Shown here: positions 1 through 8,721 of the stretch, one piece after another
Position numbering within the stretch: position 1 is the stretch's first letter
How the letters are laid out: each line of letters begins with the position of its first letter
Source of the DNA: Bacteroidota bacterium
GTDB lineage: Bacteria > Bacteroidota > Bacteroidia > Bacteroidales > Rikenellaceae
Direction of reading: 5' to 3'
Assembly: GCA_023443765.1 (NCBI GenBank)
Contig: JAEZTA010000032.1
Coordinates: forward strand, 1-35,884
DNA length: 35,884 nucleotides
Position numbers and translations under genes: made by a program
Notes under the pieces: generated by a model
What the model was told of the DNA's origin: nothing
The model's database searches: none
Seen by the model: the letters and a program-made list of their open reading frames with translations, nothing else

Positions 1-773
1 GTTTCGACCTCTACATCCGCAAGGACGGCGAGTGGCTCTATGCCGCTTCGCGCGCCCCGAAGAAGCGCGGCGAGGCCTACACCATGATCAGCAACATGGA
101 TTCCTCGGAAAAGGAATGCCTGTTGTATCTTCCCAATTACAACGAACTGACCTCGCTTCAGGTCGGCGTGGACGAGGGGGCGACGATCGTTCCGATGGAG
201 AATCCGTTCCGTCGCAAGATCGTGATTTTCGGGTCGAGTTTCACCCACGGCGTGAGCACCAGCCGCGCGGGCATGAGCTACCCGATGCAGATCGGCCGCA
301 ACACGGGCCTCTATTTCTGTAGTATCGCGTGCAGCGGCAACTGCAAGTTGCAGCCCTATTTCGCCGACTACCTCGGCGACGTGAAGGATGCCGATGCAAT
401 GGTCTTCGACGCCTTTTCGAATCCCGACGCCAAAATGATCGAGGAGCGGCTGATTCCCTTCATCGCCCGTATCCGCGAGAAGCTGCCCACGACGCCGCTG
501 ATCTTCGTGCAGACGATCTACCGCGAGAGCGGCAATTTCGACCTGCGTTCCCGCAAGGGCGAGGAGGCCAAGCGCGCCATGGCCCGCAAGCAGATGGCCG
601 AGGCGATGAAACGTTTCGACAACGTCTATTTTATCGACAAGGCGGACCTCACGGGAACCGACCACGTGACATCGGCCGACGGTACACACCCTTCGGACCT
701 GGGTTACTGGCGCTGGGCGCAGAACCTTCAGCCCGAATTGCTGAAGGTGTTCAAGAAGTGCGGCATCCGCTGA
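1..773 (+). CDS. SGNH/GDSL-family esterase, 5' end cut by window edge
   Basis: The reading frame is open from base 3 and ends with TGA at 771-773, so the N-terminus lies outside the window. The first visible residues, FDLYIRKDGEW, resemble the GxDLY module found before the SGNH domain in Bacteroidetes esterases. The SGNH domain follows: block I is GSSFTHG with the likely serine nucleophile encoded near 234-239, a glycine-containing SGN motif is encoded near 333-341, and block V is DGTHP (678-692) with the Asp and His of the catalytic triad. Such enzymes remove acyl groups, often acetyl esters, from carbohydrates. It converges on the sialic-acid operon, so a sialate O-acetylesterase role is attractive but is inferred from position only. 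Family call is firm, substrate is not. Confidence 0.85.
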   Translation, partial: FDLYIRKDGEWLYAASRAPKKRGEAYTMISNMDSSEKECLLYLPNYNELTSLQVGVDEGATIVPMENPFRRKIVIFGSSFTHGVSTSRAGMSYPMQIGRNTGLYFCSIACSGNCKLQPYFADYLGDVKDADAMVFDAFSNPDAKMIEERLIPFIARIREKLPTTPLIFVQTIYRESGNFDLRSRKGEEAKRAMARKQMAEAMKRFDNVYFIDKADLTGTDHVTSADGTHPSDLGYWRWAQNLQPELLKVFKKCGIR

Positions 774-797
774 TCCGGCGGGTTCTGTTATAATGTA

Positions 798-835
798 AAC
801 GAGGAGGTCCCCATCGGGAACCTCCTCGTTTTTTT
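798..835 (+). terminator. Rho-independent terminator of the SGNH esterase gene
   Basis: An 11-bp stem AACGAGGAGGT (798-808) pairs with ACCTCCTCGTT (820-830); after one mismatch, three more C-G pairs close an ATC loop. A run of T residues (829-835) follows on the plus strand. On the minus strand only a short T run follows, so it may also slow the convergent operon that ends at 852, but less efficiently. Confidence 0.85.
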
Positions 836-851
836 GCATCCCGTGTCCGGG

Positions 852-3269
852 TCACTTTTTCTGCGATACCTTGAAGTTGTCGATCCAGAAGCGGCTGTAT
901 GTCCCGTTGCCGGAGACGCCCAACTGCGTCTGTGCCGTGGCCCCTGTGATTACGACGGTGATGTGGTGCCATTGTGCACCGTTGGTCCATCCGCCGTAAT
1001 TGCCGCAGTAATAGTTGTAGCTCTTGTTGTCGGCAGCCGGGCCGGTGTAGGCGTCGCTGCTCACGTCGGTGTAATTACCCGTGAGGGAAGCGATCTGTCC
1101 GTCGCCGCGTACCGAGAAGACCGACTTGCCGGTCTCAGCGGCATTCTTGTACTCCAGCACGTCGTATTCGACCACGATGTCGGTCGGCGTCGAACCGATG
1201 GCCGTCAGCGCCGGAGAGAGCATGTCGCCTACGGCGGTCGTCGTTCCGAAGCCCAGTACGCCGTTCTTGGCGTAGAGATAGCCGCCCGTCGAGGTCCAGC
1301 CGTATTTGGTGTATTTTTCGGCCCAGGCCGTGACCTTCGTGCCGTTGGTTCCGATGGTCGTGGCGCTGGTCAGCGTGCCGCCCAGGATGCCGCCCGTCGT
1401 GCCGTCGCCGGCTGTCCACGAAAAGTCGTCTTCGAGGTAGACTACCTCGGGAATCGCGTTGGACTGCGTGACGGTGAGCGTGGCCGAGGCCTGGTCGCCG
1501 GCCGAGATGGTGATCGTCGCCGTGCGCGGCTGGTCCGTGTGGTTCTGCGAGAGGGCGCGGAACGAGAGGGTGTAAGCCATGCCCGTTCCGAGGCCTTCGC
1601 TCATCGGCGAGACGGCGAGCCAGTCGGCGTCGGCGGTTGCTGACCACGAGGTCGTGGACTGAATGATCAGCGAGGCTTCGGCCCCTTCGAGGTTGTTGAT
1701 GTCGGTCTGGCTGCTGCCATGTACGCGGATTTCGGGAACGACGGTCGAAGCCACGTCGCGCGATCCGGCGACGGCTCCCTTCACGGCCTTGCCGATCAGG
1801 ATGTTGTCGACCAGTATGCGGCCGCTGGCCGTAGCGTCGGCCGTGCCGAAAACGATGCTCGTCCGGGCTGTGGCGCCCTTGACGATGATCCAGTATTTCC
1901 GCCAGCGGAAGCTGTTGGAAAGGGTCACCTCGGTCGAGGTGTCGTCGGTGTCGCCGATCGTGCCGGGACCGTCGATGGAGATCGTCAGCGGCTTGGTGTC
2001 GGGCGTCATCGTCGCCGTGGCGTAGTTGGCGCCGTAGAACGAAACGAGCAGGTCGGCCGGATTTTCTCCTATTTCTGCGAGCGCGGGGGTGACCAGCGCC
2101 GCGCGGCGCGACGAAATGCCGAGGCAGACATAGCCTTCGTAGCGGGCCTGTACGTCGGTGCGTGTGCCGAGCGTGGAGTAGCCAATGCGGGCGAAGTCGT
2201 CGAGCAGGTCCAGCGTGAAGTAGTTGGCCTTGCCCGTGGGCGAACCTGCGGCGGTGACGGTGGGCCATCCGCCGCCCGTGAGGTTGTCCCAGCGCGGGGA
2301 GGCGGTGATCCAGTTGAACTCGTCCTCGAAATAGACCTCGCGGGTCTCGTCGGAGATGACCTCCATCTCCATTGTGTGGGGAATGTATTTGGCCGAGACA
2401 AATGCCCCTTCGTCGTCGGTGACGTAGGAAGTGAAAGCCTCTCCGGCGAAGAGCGTTTCGCTGAAAACCCGCTCGTCGGTGGTCACGACCTTGAGCGTCA
2501 GCCCGCCCGTCGCGGTGGTGAAGCGTCCCAGCGGGATGCGGACCGCACGGGCTTTGTCCAGCGGCAGGCCGTCGCCGTCGCAGACGACCTTCAGGCGGTC
2601 GGACTGCTCGTCAAGGGTCACGTTGCCCAGGTTGTCGGTCGTGCCTTCGGCTGCCATCCAGCCCGTCAGTGCGGAACCTTCGGCCGGCGCGATCTCGATG
2701 GTCGCGATGTTGGTCTCTTCGAGCGGTTCGAAGCCCAGTTCCAGTACCGAAGCGAAATTCCGGAAGCGCAGCGCCACGGGCTGCTGCTGCGTGGCGGAGG
2801 TCGAAGCCTCGCCGACGAGGAACGGCAGGGTCGTGTTCTCGCCTGCGACCACGTGCTGTTCGGCCGGGACCGAGAAACGCACGACGGCGCGGTTGAGCTG
2901 CCCTCCGGCATTGCTCTCCTCATAGGGGTAGTAGGCGAAGTAGGTGCGCCGCCCGGTGACCGACTCGTTCCAGCGGATTGCCTCGGAGGCAGGGACCAGC
3001 ATGCTGAACGTCGTGGCTTCGGAGAGCGTATAGGGGATATTTTCGATGTGGGGCGTGCCGTCGATCATCGCCGTGATGCCGATCCTGTCGCCGGCCTCCC
3101 AGCTGGTGACCGTACCCTCCTGGACGACGCGGCTTTCGGCCTTGACGGGGTCGATCGCCGCTGCGAACTGCACGTCGCCGATCACGGCGGGCTTCTGCTC
3201 CGTCGTTTCATCGTCCGAGCAGGCGCTCAGCGCGGCGAGACACAGGCTAAGTAAGAAAAAACGTTTCAT
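852..3269 (-). CDS. Surface lipoprotein with fimbrillin-like, BACON and two repeated beta modules
   Basis: The protein has 805 residues from the ATG at 3269-3267. An ATG-type start 36 bases upstream would overlap the sialidase gene and precede the signal peptide, so it was not used. MKRFFLLSLCLAALSAC is a lipoprotein signal with Cys17, followed by SDDE, which fits the Bacteroidetes surface-export signal. Residues about 30-310 resemble the fimbrillin/Mfa-like N-terminal fold. A BACON-like domain lies around residues 540-610 (SWSATADADWLAVSP). Two related segments begin with VYFEDEFNW and VYLEDDFSW, near residues 315 and 620, and are probably beta-sandwich glycan-binding modules. It is the last gene of the sialic-acid operon, 28 bases after the sialidase, and probably binds glycans or adheres at the surface. 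No enzymatic motif was seen. The ligand is unknown. Confidence 0.8.
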   Translation of the reverse strand: MKRFFLLSLCLAALSACSDDETTEQKPAVIGDVQFAAAIDPVKAESRVVQEGTVTSWEAGDRIGITAMIDGTPHIENIPYTLSEATTFSMLVPASEAIRWNESVTGRRTYFAYYPYEESNAGGQLNRAVVRFSVPAEQHVVAGENTTLPFLVGEASTSATQQQPVALRFRNFASVLELGFEPLEETNIATIEIAPAEGSALTGWMAAEGTTDNLGNVTLDEQSDRLKVVCDGDGLPLDKARAVRIPLGRFTTATGGLTLKVVTTDERVFSETLFAGEAFTSYVTDDEGAFVSAKYIPHTMEMEVISDETREVYFEDEFNWITASPRWDNLTGGGWPTVTAAGSPTGKANYFTLDLLDDFARIGYSTLGTRTDVQARYEGYVCLGISSRRAALVTPALAEIGENPADLLVSFYGANYATATMTPDTKPLTISIDGPGTIGDTDDTSTEVTLSNSFRWRKYWIIVKGATARTSIVFGTADATASGRILVDNILIGKAVKGAVAGSRDVASTVVPEIRVHGSSQTDINNLEGAEASLIIQSTTSWSATADADWLAVSPMSEGLGTGMAYTLSFRALSQNHTDQPRTATITISAGDQASATLTVTQSNAIPEVVYLEDDFSWTAGDGTTGGILGGTLTSATTIGTNGTKVTAWAEKYTKYGWTSTGGYLYAKNGVLGFGTTTAVGDMLSPALTAIGSTPTDIVVEYDVLEYKNAAETGKSVFSVRGDGQIASLTGNYTDVSSDAYTGPAADNKSYNYYCGNYGGWTNGAQWHHITVVITGATAQTQLGVSGNGTYSRFWIDNFKVSQKK

Positions 3270-3297
3270 ATTGGTAAGTTTTAAGGTTTTTCGGGGT

Positions 3298-4434
3298 TTA
3301 ATCAAACAACCGCGCCGGGGAGATGGCCTCGAAGGAGATGCGGCGGTAGAGTTCCTCTTTGCCGCCGGGATCGCCGTTCTCGTAGAGGATGCCGACCGAT
3401 CCGTCGGGCAGGCACACCAGGTCGGAGTAGGCCGCGCGGCCTTTGCTGACGGTGACGAAGCGACTCCACGTCAGCCCGTTGTCGCGGCTGACGCCGATCG
3501 ACATGTTTTCGCGTTTGAGCGACCGGGGGTTGGAGAAGAGCAGCGTCCGCGAGGGTTTTCCGCCGTGGGGCGCATAGTTGAGGATGCTGCCCTGGCAGCG
3601 CGGCTCGATGAGCTGGGGCTCTTCCCACGTGCGGAGCCATGTAACCCCGCCGTCGCGGCTGACGGCGCACAGGCGCAGCGAATCCGCGCGGTCGTAGTGG
3701 CGCATGTTGAGCATCAGGTCGCCGTTGGATAGCTCCACGACCGAACTTTCGTTGCCGCCGGGTTGCGAAACGGCGCCGATGTGCCACGTCGCGCCCTGAT
3801 CGTCGGAGTAGAGGAGGTGGGAGTTCGAGGCGATCTTGCCTTCGGGAGTCACCCACTTGTGGTTGGCCGGAACGACGAGGCGGCCCTTGTGCGGGGCTTT
3901 GGCCTTCTGGATGGCGTGGCAGGGACCGGTGGCATACCAGGTCCATCCGGGGCGCTTCACCGCGGAGGTGATCTCCACAGGATCACTCCACGTCACGCCG
4001 TTGTCGTCGGAGTGGAGCGAAAAGACGCGGCGGGTGTTGTCGGCCTTGCCCGTCTCGATGTCGCGCTCGTGGTCCTCGCCTTTGTTCCAGGTGGTGAGCA
4101 TCACGATGCGTCCGGTTTCGCGGACCACCACCGGGGCGGGGTTGCCGCAGGTGTTGTCGGCGTCGTCCCACAGGACGGCGATGTCGCCCCACGTGCGGCC
4201 GTTGTCCGCCGAACGGCGCACGACCAGGTCGATGTCGCCCCGGTCGGCCGTGCCGTCACGGCGTGCCTCGGCGAAGGCCAGCAGCGTACCGTCGGCAGCG
4301 CGGATGAGCGCCGGGATGCGGAAACAGGCGTAACCGTTGTCGCCGTTTTGATAGACGATGGTTGCCTCGGGGTTCTGGGCCCGGCAGCCGAGGGCTGTCA
4401 GGGCGGTACAGACGATCAGTAGGAGCGTGCGCAT
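3298..4434 (-). CDS. nanH: Exo-alpha-sialidase (GH33, BNR repeats)
   Basis: The 378-residue protein should release terminal sialic acid from glycoconjugates. The FRIP motif (residues 38-41) supplies the first arginine of the carboxylate-binding triad, and the RGDIDLVVRRS stretch (65-75) is typical for the family. Five Asp-box repeats are visible: SADNGRTW, SDDNGVTW, SDDQGATW, SRDGGVTW and SRDNGLTW. AAYSDLVCLPDG near the C-terminus matches the region of the catalytic tyrosine. The N-terminus is hydrophobic with a possible lipobox at Cys17 (LTALGC), but the next residues RAQNPE lack the acidic export signal, so it may face the periplasm; signal peptidase I cleavage after RAQ is an alternative. 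It is shorter than the roughly 540-residue Bacteroides NanH and lacks an extra N-terminal module. It starts 9 bases after nanA. Confidence 0.93.
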   Translation of the reverse strand: MRTLLLIVCTALTALGCRAQNPEATIVYQNGDNGYACFRIPALIRAADGTLLAFAEARRDGTADRGDIDLVVRRSADNGRTWGDIAVLWDDADNTCGNPAPVVVRETGRIVMLTTWNKGEDHERDIETGKADNTRRVFSLHSDDNGVTWSDPVEITSAVKRPGWTWYATGPCHAIQKAKAPHKGRLVVPANHKWVTPEGKIASNSHLLYSDDQGATWHIGAVSQPGGNESSVVELSNGDLMLNMRHYDRADSLRLCAVSRDGGVTWLRTWEEPQLIEPRCQGSILNYAPHGGKPSRTLLFSNPRSLKRENMSIGVSRDNGLTWSRFVTVSKGRAAYSDLVCLPDGSVGILYENGDPGGKEELYRRISFEAISPARLFD

Positions 4435-4443
4435 GGTTTCGGG

Positions 4444-5358
4444 TTATTTGATGCGGTTGAAAAAGTCGATGGCTTCAAGTTCGGATTTCAGTACTGCGTA
4501 TTCGGCCTCGGTGAAGGGGGCCAGCGGCAGGCGGCACGAGCCGCAGTCGACGCCCAGGAGGCGCATGATGGCTTTGCCGCCGCGGACGCCTCCGCCGTGG
4601 CGGATGATCACCTCGACGATCTTCACCGAGTACTGCTGCAACCGGGCCGCAGCGGCGATGTCCCCGGCACGGAAGGCGTCGAGCAGGCGGTTGTAGACCT
4701 TCGCGGCGTAGTTGTAGGTGCTGCCCACGGCGGCCGTGGCCCCGAGCGAAAGACCGCAGAGCAGGATTTCGTCGTAGCCGTGGAGCACTTCGTAGCGGCC
4801 CCCGTCGAGCATCAGGCACTGCGACATCTCCATCAGGTTGTTGTGCGTGAACTTCACGCCGGCGAGCGTCGGCATCGCCTTGCCGCCCAATGCGAGGAAC
4901 TCCGGCACGGAGACCGAGACACCCGACATCGAGGGCATGTTGTAGTAATAGAAGGGCAGCCCGTTGCTGTTGGCGATGGGGGTGAACCACGCCACGAGTT
5001 CCGCGGCGGTCTGGGGCTTGAAGAAGTAGGGAGCCATGGCGCCGATGGCGTCGGCGCCCGATTGCTCGGCGTGCTGTGCCAGGGCGATGGCGTCGGCGGC
5101 GCAGTTGGAACCCACGTGTACGATTACCTTCAGGCGTCCCGCCGCAGCTGCGACCCACGCTTCGGCAATCGCCCGGCGTTCGTCGGTGGTCAGCGACGCC
5201 GATTCGCCCGTCGTGCCGCAGATGAAGACCCCTTTCACGCCGTTTGCGACCAGCAGGTCGGCATAGGGTTTGACGGCGGTGAGGTTGAGTGCGCCGTCGG
5301 CTGTCATCGGGGTAAAGGGAGCGGCGATCAGGCCCTCCAGTTTTTGCTTGTTAACCAT
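4444..5358 (-). CDS. nanA: N-acetylneuraminate lyase
   Basis: The 304-residue protein is a class I aldolase of the DapA/NanA family and has the usual family length. It should split N-acetylneuraminate into N-acetylmannosamine and pyruvate in the cytoplasm. GTTGES (48-53) binds the carboxylate, Tyr139 in YYYNMP is the catalytic tyrosine, and Lys169 in GVKFTHN forms the Schiff base. The context (sialidase directly downstream, mutarotase/symporter directly upstream) favours sialic acid over dihydrodipicolinate as substrate. It begins with ATG six bases after the stop of the fusion transporter gene and is clearly in the same operon. The next pathway enzymes, NanE and a ManNAc or GlcNAc kinase, are not in the window. 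Confidence 0.93.
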   Translation of the reverse strand: MVNKQKLEGLIAAPFTPMTADGALNLTAVKPYADLLVANGVKGVFICGTTGESASLTTDERRAIAEAWVAAAAGRLKVIVHVGSNCAADAIALAQHAEQSGADAIGAMAPYFFKPQTAAELVAWFTPIANSNGLPFYYYNMPSMSGVSVSVPEFLALGGKAMPTLAGVKFTHNNLMEMSQCLMLDGGRYEVLHGYDEILLCGLSLGATAAVGSTYNYAAKVYNRLLDAFRAGDIAAAARLQQYSVKIVEVIIRHGGGVRGGKAIMRLLGVDCGSCRLPLAPFTEAEYAVLKSELEAIDFFNRIK

Positions 5359-5364
5359 TACGAG

Positions 5365-7923
5365 TTATTTTTTTGTTTTATAAATAGTCAGGTTGTCCGT
5401 GTGTTTCGGGTCGCTGCCGCCCGTGGCGACGCTTACGACGTAGCCGATGACGAAGCAGGCGATGAAGCCCGTGGTCGAGTAGAGCAGCAGGTTGACCCAC
5501 TGGTGCTGGGTGACGAGCGTCTGGACGACGATGCTTCCGGCGAGTCCGCAGAGGGCGCCCGTGGCATTGGCGCGGCGCGTTACGAGTCCCAGCAGAAACA
5601 GTCCGCCCAATCCGCCGAGGAGGATGCCGAGGAACTTCGAAAATTCGTCCCACAGCGACTTGATGTCCCACGAGGCCATCACCACGGCGAACAGGATGCC
5701 CACCATGCCCAGTACGAAGGTCGCCCAGCGGGCGATGGCGAGCATGTGACGCTCGTCGCGGTGGGGCTGCACCTTGCGGTAGATGTCCGTCACGAAGGCC
5801 GTGGCGGCGGAGTTCATGCTGCTGCTCAGCGTCGACATCGCCGCGGCGAAGAGGCCCGCGATGACCAGTCCCAGCACGCCGCGCGGCAGTGCGGTGCTCA
5901 TGTACCACGGCAGGATGGCGTCGGAATCGGTGATCGACATGCTCAGCTCCTGCGGAACGTATTTGTAGAAGGCCCAGAGCGCCGTGCCGAGGAAAAAGAA
6001 CAGCAGGCTGGCCGGAACCGTCAGTGCGGCGTTGGTGTAGACGCCTTTGCGGGCGGCCTTCTCCGAGTCGGTCGTGAGGTAACGCTGGACGATGGTCTGG
6101 TCGGTGCCGTAGGTGGTGATGTTGGTGAAAACGGTGGCGATCAGCACCGTCCAGATCGTCGGCTGGCGCAGGTCGAAGAACGACTCCCCGAGGCTGAATT
6201 TCCCGGCTTCGCCCGCGGCGGTGAAGATCGTTCCGAATCCGTCGGGCAGCTGGAAGGCGATCGAGCAGCCCACGGCCACGGCGGCGCCCAGCAGGACGAC
6301 GACCTGCACGGCTTCGGTCCATACGACGGCTTCGATGCCGCCCATCAGGGTGTAGGCGAGGCTCAGCACGCCCATCATCCCGATGCAGAGAAAGATGTCG
6401 ATGCCCGTGACGACGTTCAGGGCGATCGACGGCAGCAGCAGCACGACGGCCATGCGGCCGATCTGGAAGATGATGAACGAGACGCTGCAGATGATGCGGA
6501 CGATGGCGTTAAAACGCAGTTCGAGGTATTCGTAGGCCGTGGTGACGTTCAGCCGCCGGAAGAAGGGGATGAAGACCGCGATGATTAGCGGCACGACGAG
6601 GATGATGCCTGCGTTGAACAGCAGGTAGCTCCAGTCCGTGGCGAAGGCCTTGGCCGGGATGGCCATGAAGGTGATCGCCGAGAGGCTCGTGCCGAAGATG
6701 CTCAGGCCCACGATGAACCACGGGATGCGGCCGCCGCCCTTGAAGTAGTCGCCCGTCGATTTCTGGTTCTTCGAGAAGTACCAGCCGATCCACGCCAGCG
6801 ACAGGAAGTAGAGTACGATCACCAGGATGTCGAGCCAGCTCATGCGGTGGAGTTCGTCGGTGAGGTGTCCGCGCAGGATCACCGGGGTTCGGATGCCGGG
6901 GGCGGTTTCGCCGCTGGCGATGGTGATGTCGCGCCCGTCGCTCACCACAGCGGTCGTCACGGGCAGGATGAAGGACGATTTGTCGACATCGGTTTCGGTC
7001 ATCGTACCCGTTACGGTGTGGTAGAGCCGCAGGGCGTTGTCCGAGGTGGCTTCGTCGTGCGATTTGCCGCCGAAGAAGAGGATGTGGTTCGTGCCGAACG
7101 ATGCCGCCGTGCCCGCCATGACGGGGAAGTCGCCTTCGAGGACTGTCCACGTGTTGAGCCGCGGGTTGTAGCAGTAACCGTCGCGGTGGATGCTCCAGGG
7201 TGCGTCGCCGTCGTAGTCGCGGCCGCTGAAGAGGTAGAAACAGTTATCCATTCCGTCGCTCTGGCCTGCGGCGACGGCATAGCCGCGCGCCGGGCCCGGC
7301 CATGCGGGCAGTTCGCGCCATCCGGCAGCGGGAGCGGCCGGATCGAGCACGAAGAAGCGCTTCGAGGCCTTCGTCGGGGCCATCGACTCGTTGCCGCCTG
7401 CGACATAGACCTTGCCGCTCACGAGGCATCCCGCGGCATTGGCCAGCGGAACCGGGAGCGACGGCCATGCGGTGACGCGGGGCGTGCCGTTCTCCACCGT
7501 GAGCAGGAACGTCTCGTCCATGCAGCGCGAGGCGTCGCAGCCGCCGATGCAGAGCACGCCCTGCGGCAGCGTCACCGAGACGCCGTAGGCCGCGGCACGC
7601 GGCAGGGCGTCGGGGAACGTCTGCCATCCGGCTGCTTCGTCGTAGAGGCAAATGTCGCCGTACCAGCGCTTTTCGCCGCCTTCCCACGGCATTGCACCGG
7701 GGAAATTGGCGCCGCCTGCAACGACCAGCTTCCCGCCGGTTTTTCCGGCGAAGACGCCTGCAAGCCCGCGGTGGGCCGTCGAATCGTTCGGGGCGGGGAG
7801 GCGCAGGGCATCGTCCCAGACGATGGCATCGGTGCGCGTCAGCTGCGTCGTGGTTTCAGCACCGCGAACGGAGGGTGTAGCCGCTGCGAAAAACAGGGCG
7901 AGAATGATAACTTGTTTCAGCAC
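5365..7923 (-). CDS. Fusion of sialic-acid mutarotase (NanM-type kelch) and sodium:solute symporter
   Basis: The 852-residue protein has two parts. Residues 1-22 look like a signal peptide. Residues about 30-350 form a kelch-like beta-propeller with repeated GG motifs (AGGAN 69-73, IGGC 126-129, AGGNES 175-180, FGGKS 284-288), as in the cyclically permuted mutarotase/NanM family. Residues about 363-852 are a sodium/solute symporter with many membrane helices, starting at SWLDILVIVLYFLSLAWIGW. The likely job is to convert released alpha-sialic acid to the beta anomer in the periplasm and carry it inward with sodium. No stop or frameshift separates the parts. The start codon is GTG at 7923-7921, nine bases after the gntR stop. 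Substrate assignment rests on family and operon context. Confidence 0.9.
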   Translation of the reverse strand: MLKQVIILALFFAAATPSVRGAETTTQLTRTDAIVWDDALRLPAPNDSTAHRGLAGVFAGKTGGKLVVAGGANFPGAMPWEGGEKRWYGDICLYDEAAGWQTFPDALPRAAAYGVSVTLPQGVLCIGGCDASRCMDETFLLTVENGTPRVTAWPSLPVPLANAAGCLVSGKVYVAGGNESMAPTKASKRFFVLDPAAPAAGWRELPAWPGPARGYAVAAGQSDGMDNCFYLFSGRDYDGDAPWSIHRDGYCYNPRLNTWTVLEGDFPVMAGTAASFGTNHILFFGGKSHDEATSDNALRLYHTVTGTMTETDVDKSSFILPVTTAVVSDGRDITIASGETAPGIRTPVILRGHLTDELHRMSWLDILVIVLYFLSLAWIGWYFSKNQKSTGDYFKGGGRIPWFIVGLSIFGTSLSAITFMAIPAKAFATDWSYLLFNAGIILVVPLIIAVFIPFFRRLNVTTAYEYLELRFNAIVRIICSVSFIIFQIGRMAVVLLLPSIALNVVTGIDIFLCIGMMGVLSLAYTLMGGIEAVVWTEAVQVVVLLGAAVAVGCSIAFQLPDGFGTIFTAAGEAGKFSLGESFFDLRQPTIWTVLIATVFTNITTYGTDQTIVQRYLTTDSEKAARKGVYTNAALTVPASLLFFFLGTALWAFYKYVPQELSMSITDSDAILPWYMSTALPRGVLGLVIAGLFAAAMSTLSSSMNSAATAFVTDIYRKVQPHRDERHMLAIARWATFVLGMVGILFAVVMASWDIKSLWDEFSKFLGILLGGLGGLFLLGLVTRRANATGALCGLAGSIVVQTLVTQHQWVNLLLYSTTGFIACFVIGYVVSVATGGSDPKHTDNLTIYKTKK

Positions 7924-7932
7924 GTTTTTGGT

Positions 7933-8661
7933 TTATTTTCTGGGTTTCCGGTTTTTGCTCAGGTAGATCGTATAGAGCTTCAGGTGGTCGGCGATGGCCT
8001 TGCGGTAACCCTCCTCGTCGCCTCGCTGGATGTATTCCAGCAGGTGTTTGTGGGTCACCAGTTCGCCGTTCGCGGCCAGCTCTTTTTCGATGGGCTCGAA
8101 GAAGTCCTGGAAGTTGTCCTTCACGAAATCCATCACCGGATGGATCACCGCCTGGAACTCCGAGATCATGTCGTTGCCCGTGATTTCGTAGAGCTTGGCG
8201 TGGAAATGAACCTCGCTCATCGGGGTGTAGCGGTTGACACCGATAATCTCACCCATCTCGACGATCTGCTCCAACTCCCGGATGTCTTCGGGAGTGACGT
8301 TGGCGAAGATGTAGCCGCTGATGCCGATTTCGAGCGCGATGCGGAATTCGAGGATGTCCAGCACCGTGTCCTTGTTCATCAGCAGCGGATTGACGCAGCG
8401 CTTCATGCCGCCGAGGATCGAAGGTTCGGCGAGGATCATGCCCCGCTTGGTGCGGGACTCGATCATGCCGGTCATCTTGAAGCGGCTCAGGGCTTCGCGC
8501 AGCACCGTGCGCGCCACTCCGAGGGCGTTGGCCAGCTCGGCTTCGGGCGGAATGCTGCTGCCCGGGCGCAGGCCCTGTTCCTTGAAGTATTCGATGAGGC
8601 TCTCCTCGACCTGGTCTACCAGCGTCGTGTGGGGTTTGTTGATTTTCAGTGCGCTAAGCAT
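7933..8661 (-). CDS. GntR-family regulator, FadR subfamily (FCD domain), probable sialic-acid repressor
   Basis: The 242-residue protein has a winged helix-turn-helix at residues about 10-80, with LANALGVARTVLREAL as the recognition region. An all-helical FCD ligand-binding domain occupies about 98-235. Likely metal ligands are Glu150, His154, His204 and His226, in the usual spacing of the EVHFH and HLK motifs; many FCD proteins bind a small organic acid through this metal. Its position inside the sialic-acid operon suggests that it senses sialic acid or a product and represses susC and its own operon, a role like NanR in other bacteria, but this is inferred. A dyad with a GT-N3-AC core over the susC promoter is a candidate site, and another dyad lies over its own promoter. 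Confidence 0.9.
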   Translation of the reverse strand: MLSALKINKPHTTLVDQVEESLIEYFKEQGLRPGSSIPPEAELANALGVARTVLREALSRFKMTGMIESRTKRGMILAEPSILGGMKRCVNPLLMNKDTVLDILEFRIALEIGISGYIFANVTPEDIRELEQIVEMGEIIGVNRYTPMSEVHFHAKLYEITGNDMISEFQAVIHPVMDFVKDNFQDFFEPIEKELAANGELVTHKHLLEYIQRGDEEGYRKAIADHLKLYTIYLSKNRKPRK

Positions 8662-8675
8662 AGTTTTCAGTTTTT

Positions 8676-8689
8676 TCAGATTTATCTGA
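8676..8689. promoter_or_regulatory. Dyad TCAGAT-TT-ATCTGA, candidate operator upstream of gntR
   Basis: A perfect 6-bp inverted repeat with a 2-base spacer covers the predicted transcription start of the gntR promoter. An overlapping dyad TTATC-T-GATAA spans 8682-8692, and CGAAT-T-ATTCG lies at 8698-8708. The spacing suits a dimeric repressor, but the core does not match the GT-N3-AC dyad at susC, so the same protein may not bind both. Confidence 0.45.
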
Positions 8690-8721
8690 TAAAATTACGA
8701 ATTATTCGGCGCCCTCCCAAA
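8690..8721 (-). promoter_or_regulatory. Predicted promoter for gntR and downstream nan genes
   Basis: On the minus strand a TTTG -33 element (8721-8718) is followed by 20 bases and TAATTTTA (8697-8690), close to the TAnnTTTG consensus. It would start transcription near 8684 and give a short leader to the ATG at 8661. It would let gntR, the transporter, nanA, nanH and the last lipoprotein gene be expressed separately from susCD. Confidence 0.5.

Noticed and set aside
1719..3254. Plus-strand open frame of 511 codons
   Set aside because: It is antisense to the fimbrillin/BACON lipoprotein, has Arg/Gly/Val-rich composition and no family resemblance; a GC-bias shadow.
4597..6588. Plus-strand open frame of 663 codons
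   Set aside because: It is antisense to nanA and the transporter gene, with low-complexity His/Asp/Arg/Gly composition; no start context or homology.
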